Below, one piece after another: positions 59,501 to 62,500 of a stretch of DNA of 64,000 bases. Each line of letters starts with the position of its first letter. Position 1 is the stretch's first letter. The notes below the pieces were generated by a model. The model ran no database searches. It worked only from the letters and a program-made list of their open reading frames with translations, and was not told where the DNA came from. Position numbers and translations under genes: made by a program. Source of the stretch: Pseudomonas cichorii (GTDB lineage Bacteria > Pseudomonadota > Gammaproteobacteria > Pseudomonadales > Pseudomonadaceae); assembly GCF_018343775.1 (NCBI RefSeq), contig NZ_CP074349.1, forward strand, positions 2,842,001-2,906,000, given 5' to 3'.

Positions 59501-62500
59501 TTGATCTGGACCGCCTCGACCTTTGCCAGCAGCACGGCGACAACCCGAAGTTGACCTGCTCCAGCGAAAGTGCGGCCTACATCATGTACACCTCGGGTTC
59601 CACCGGGACGCCAAAAGGCGTGCTGGTGCCGCATCGCGCCATTGCCCGACTGGTGATCAATAACGGCTATGCCGAGTTCAAGGCTTCGGACCGAGTGGCC
59701 TTTGCCTCCAACCCGGCCTTCGACGCCAGCACCCTGGATGTCTGGGCTCCGTTGCTCAATGGCGGCTGTGTCGTGGTTGTGGATCAGGACGTGCTGCTGT
59801 CGCTGCCGGAGTTCAAGGCCTTGCTGCTGGAGCAGTCAGTCAGCGTGCTGTGGATGACGGCTGGTTTGTTCCATCAATATGCTTCGGGCCTGCACGACGC
59901 TTTTGCCCAGTTGCGCTATCTGATTGTCGGCGGCGATGTGCTGGATCCTACGGTCATCGCTCAGGTCCTGAAAAACGGTGCGCCTGGACACCTGTTGAAC
60001 GGCTATGGCCCGACCGAGGCCACGACGTTCTCGGCGACCCATGAAATCAAGGCTGTAGGCGAGGGCAGCATCCCTATCGGCAAGCCGTTGGCCAATACTC
60101 GCTTGTACGTACTCGATGCCCGTCAACAGCCAGTGCCACTGGGCGTAACCGGCGAGCTGTATATCGGTGGCGATGGTGTGGCCCTGGGTTATCTGAACCG
60201 TGCCGACCTGACCGAGCAAGTGTTCGTGGCTGATCCGTTCAGCACCGACCCGGCAGCCCGTTTGTACCGTACCGGCGACCTGGCGTGCTGGCTGGCAGAT
60301 GGCACGGTGGAATACCGTGGCCGTAATGACCAGCAGGTGAAGATTCGCGGCTTCCGTATCGAACCGGGCGAGATCGAAACCCGACTGGCCAGCCATGAAG
60401 CGGTCAGAGAGGCCGTGGTACTGGTGCGTGAGGACGTCCCGGGCGACAAACGCTTGGTGGCGTATTTCACCGCTACCAGCACCGAAGTCGATCTGGATGC
60501 GTTACGTACCCATCTGCAAGGCCAGTTACCGGACTACATGGTCCCGGCTGCCTATGTGCAACTGGACAGCCTGCCGCTGACCAACAACGGCAAGCTGGAC
60601 CGCAAGGCCTTGTCCGCGCCGGATCACCAGGCGTTTATCAACCGTGGCTACGAAGCGCCACAAGGCGAAACCGAAACCACCCTGGCGCAGATCTGGGCCG
60701 AGGTGCTGCAGGTCGAGCGTGTGGGTCGTCATGATCACTTCTTCGAGCTGGGCGGTCACTCGTTGTTGGCGGTGAAGCTGATCGAGAAGATGCGCCAGGA
60801 AGGGCTGAGCGCCGATGTGCGTGTGCTGTTCAGCCAGCCGACATTGGCAGCCCTGGCGGCTGCCGTGGGCAGTGGCACTGAAATCCGTGTACCGGCCAAC
60901 CTGATCGAGCCGGGTTGCACCCGGATCACGCCGGACATGTTGCCGCTCCTGACTATCGGCGAAGAGCAGCTTGAGCAGGTTGTCGCCTCCATTCCCGGCG
61001 GCGCGGCCAATATTCAGGACATCTACCCGCTGGCTCCGCTGCAGGAAGGGATTCTCTATCACTACCTGACGGCCGAAGCCGGTGACCCTTATGTGTTGCA
61101 GGCGCAGTACGCCTTCGATAGCCGCGAGCATCTGGATATTTTTGTCCAGGCCCTGCAATCGGTCATCGAACGTCACGATATCCTGCGTACGGCCGTGCTC
61201 TGGACAGGTCTGGATGAGCCGGTGCAGGTGGTGTGCCGAAATGTCACGCTGCAACCGCAATGGGTCGATCTGGACCCGGCTGATGGTCCGGTCACTGAGC
61301 AATTGTCGGAGCGTTTCGATGCGCGCCACTATCGCCTGGATCTGACCCGCGCGCCGTTGCTGCATTTGGCCTGCGCCGAGGACAAGGAGCAAAACCGCTG
61401 GGTAGCCACGCTGCTGTTCCATCACCTCATTCTGGACCACACCGCACTGGAGGTTATTCAACTGGAAATGCAGGCCTTCCTGCTGGGGACTGCCGACCGG
61501 TTGGGCGAGCCTGTGCATTATCGCAACTACGTGGCTCAGGCCCGCCTGGGTGTCGAGCCAGCCGTTCATGAAGCGTTCTTCCGCGACATGCTGGGGGATA
61601 TCGACGAGCCGACCCTGCCGTTTGGCATGCACGATGTCCAGGGTGATGGACGCGGTATCGAAGAGGTCCATCATCCCGTGGATCTGCAACTGTCCGTCCG
61701 CCTGCGTCATCAGGCACGGCAACTGGGTATCAGTGCAGCCAGTCTGGTGCATCTGGCCTGGGCGCTGGTGCTGGGTAAGGTGTCGGCCACCGATGATGTG
61801 GTGTTCGGCACTGTACTGCTGGGCCGTATGCAAGGTGGCGAAGGGGCTGATCGTGCCTTGGGCATGTTCATCAATACCTTACCGCTTCGCGTGTCCCTCG
61901 ATCTGCATTCGGTTCGCCGTAGCGTGTCCAATATCCATGAGCGGCTCACGGCCTTGCTGGCCCACGAACATGCCTCGCTGGCGCTTGCTCAGCGTTGCAG
62001 CGGTGTAGCGGCCCCCGCGCCACTGTTCAGTGCCTTGCTCAACTACCGGCACAGTGCGGCTGCAGAGAGCAACGAAAGTCTGCAGGCCTGGGACGGTATG
62101 CATGTATTGGGCGGCAGTGAGCGCACCAACTACCCGCTGACCCTGAACGTCGATGACCTGGGTGAAGGCTTCAAGTTGACCGCCCTGGCGGTGGCCTCCA
62201 TCGGTGCCCAGCGTATCTGCAACTACATGCAGGTTGCGCTGGAGCAACTGACTGAAGCTCTGGAGCAGGCCCCGCAAACCCCGCTGGGCAGTCTGTCGAT
62301 CCTGCCGGACAGCGAGCGTGAGCAACTGCTGCATCAGTGGAATGCAAGCGATTCGACCTTTGCCGACGACCACCTGATTCATCGGGCCTTCGAGGCCTGG
62401 GCTGTGTCGAATCCTTCGGCTTCGGCAATCCGTTTCGAGAATCGTCGCCTGACCTATGGCGAACTCAATGCTCAGGCCAACCGGGTCGCCCATCGTTTGA

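Noticed and set aside
44494..61833. Long open frames on the minus strand through the NRPS (for example 44494-46653, 55195-57180, 60526-61833)
   Set aside because: They recur at equivalent positions of each module, have low-complexity Gln/His/Arg-rich translations, lack ribosome-binding sites and match no family. They are by-products of GC-rich codon usage opposite the NRPS frame.
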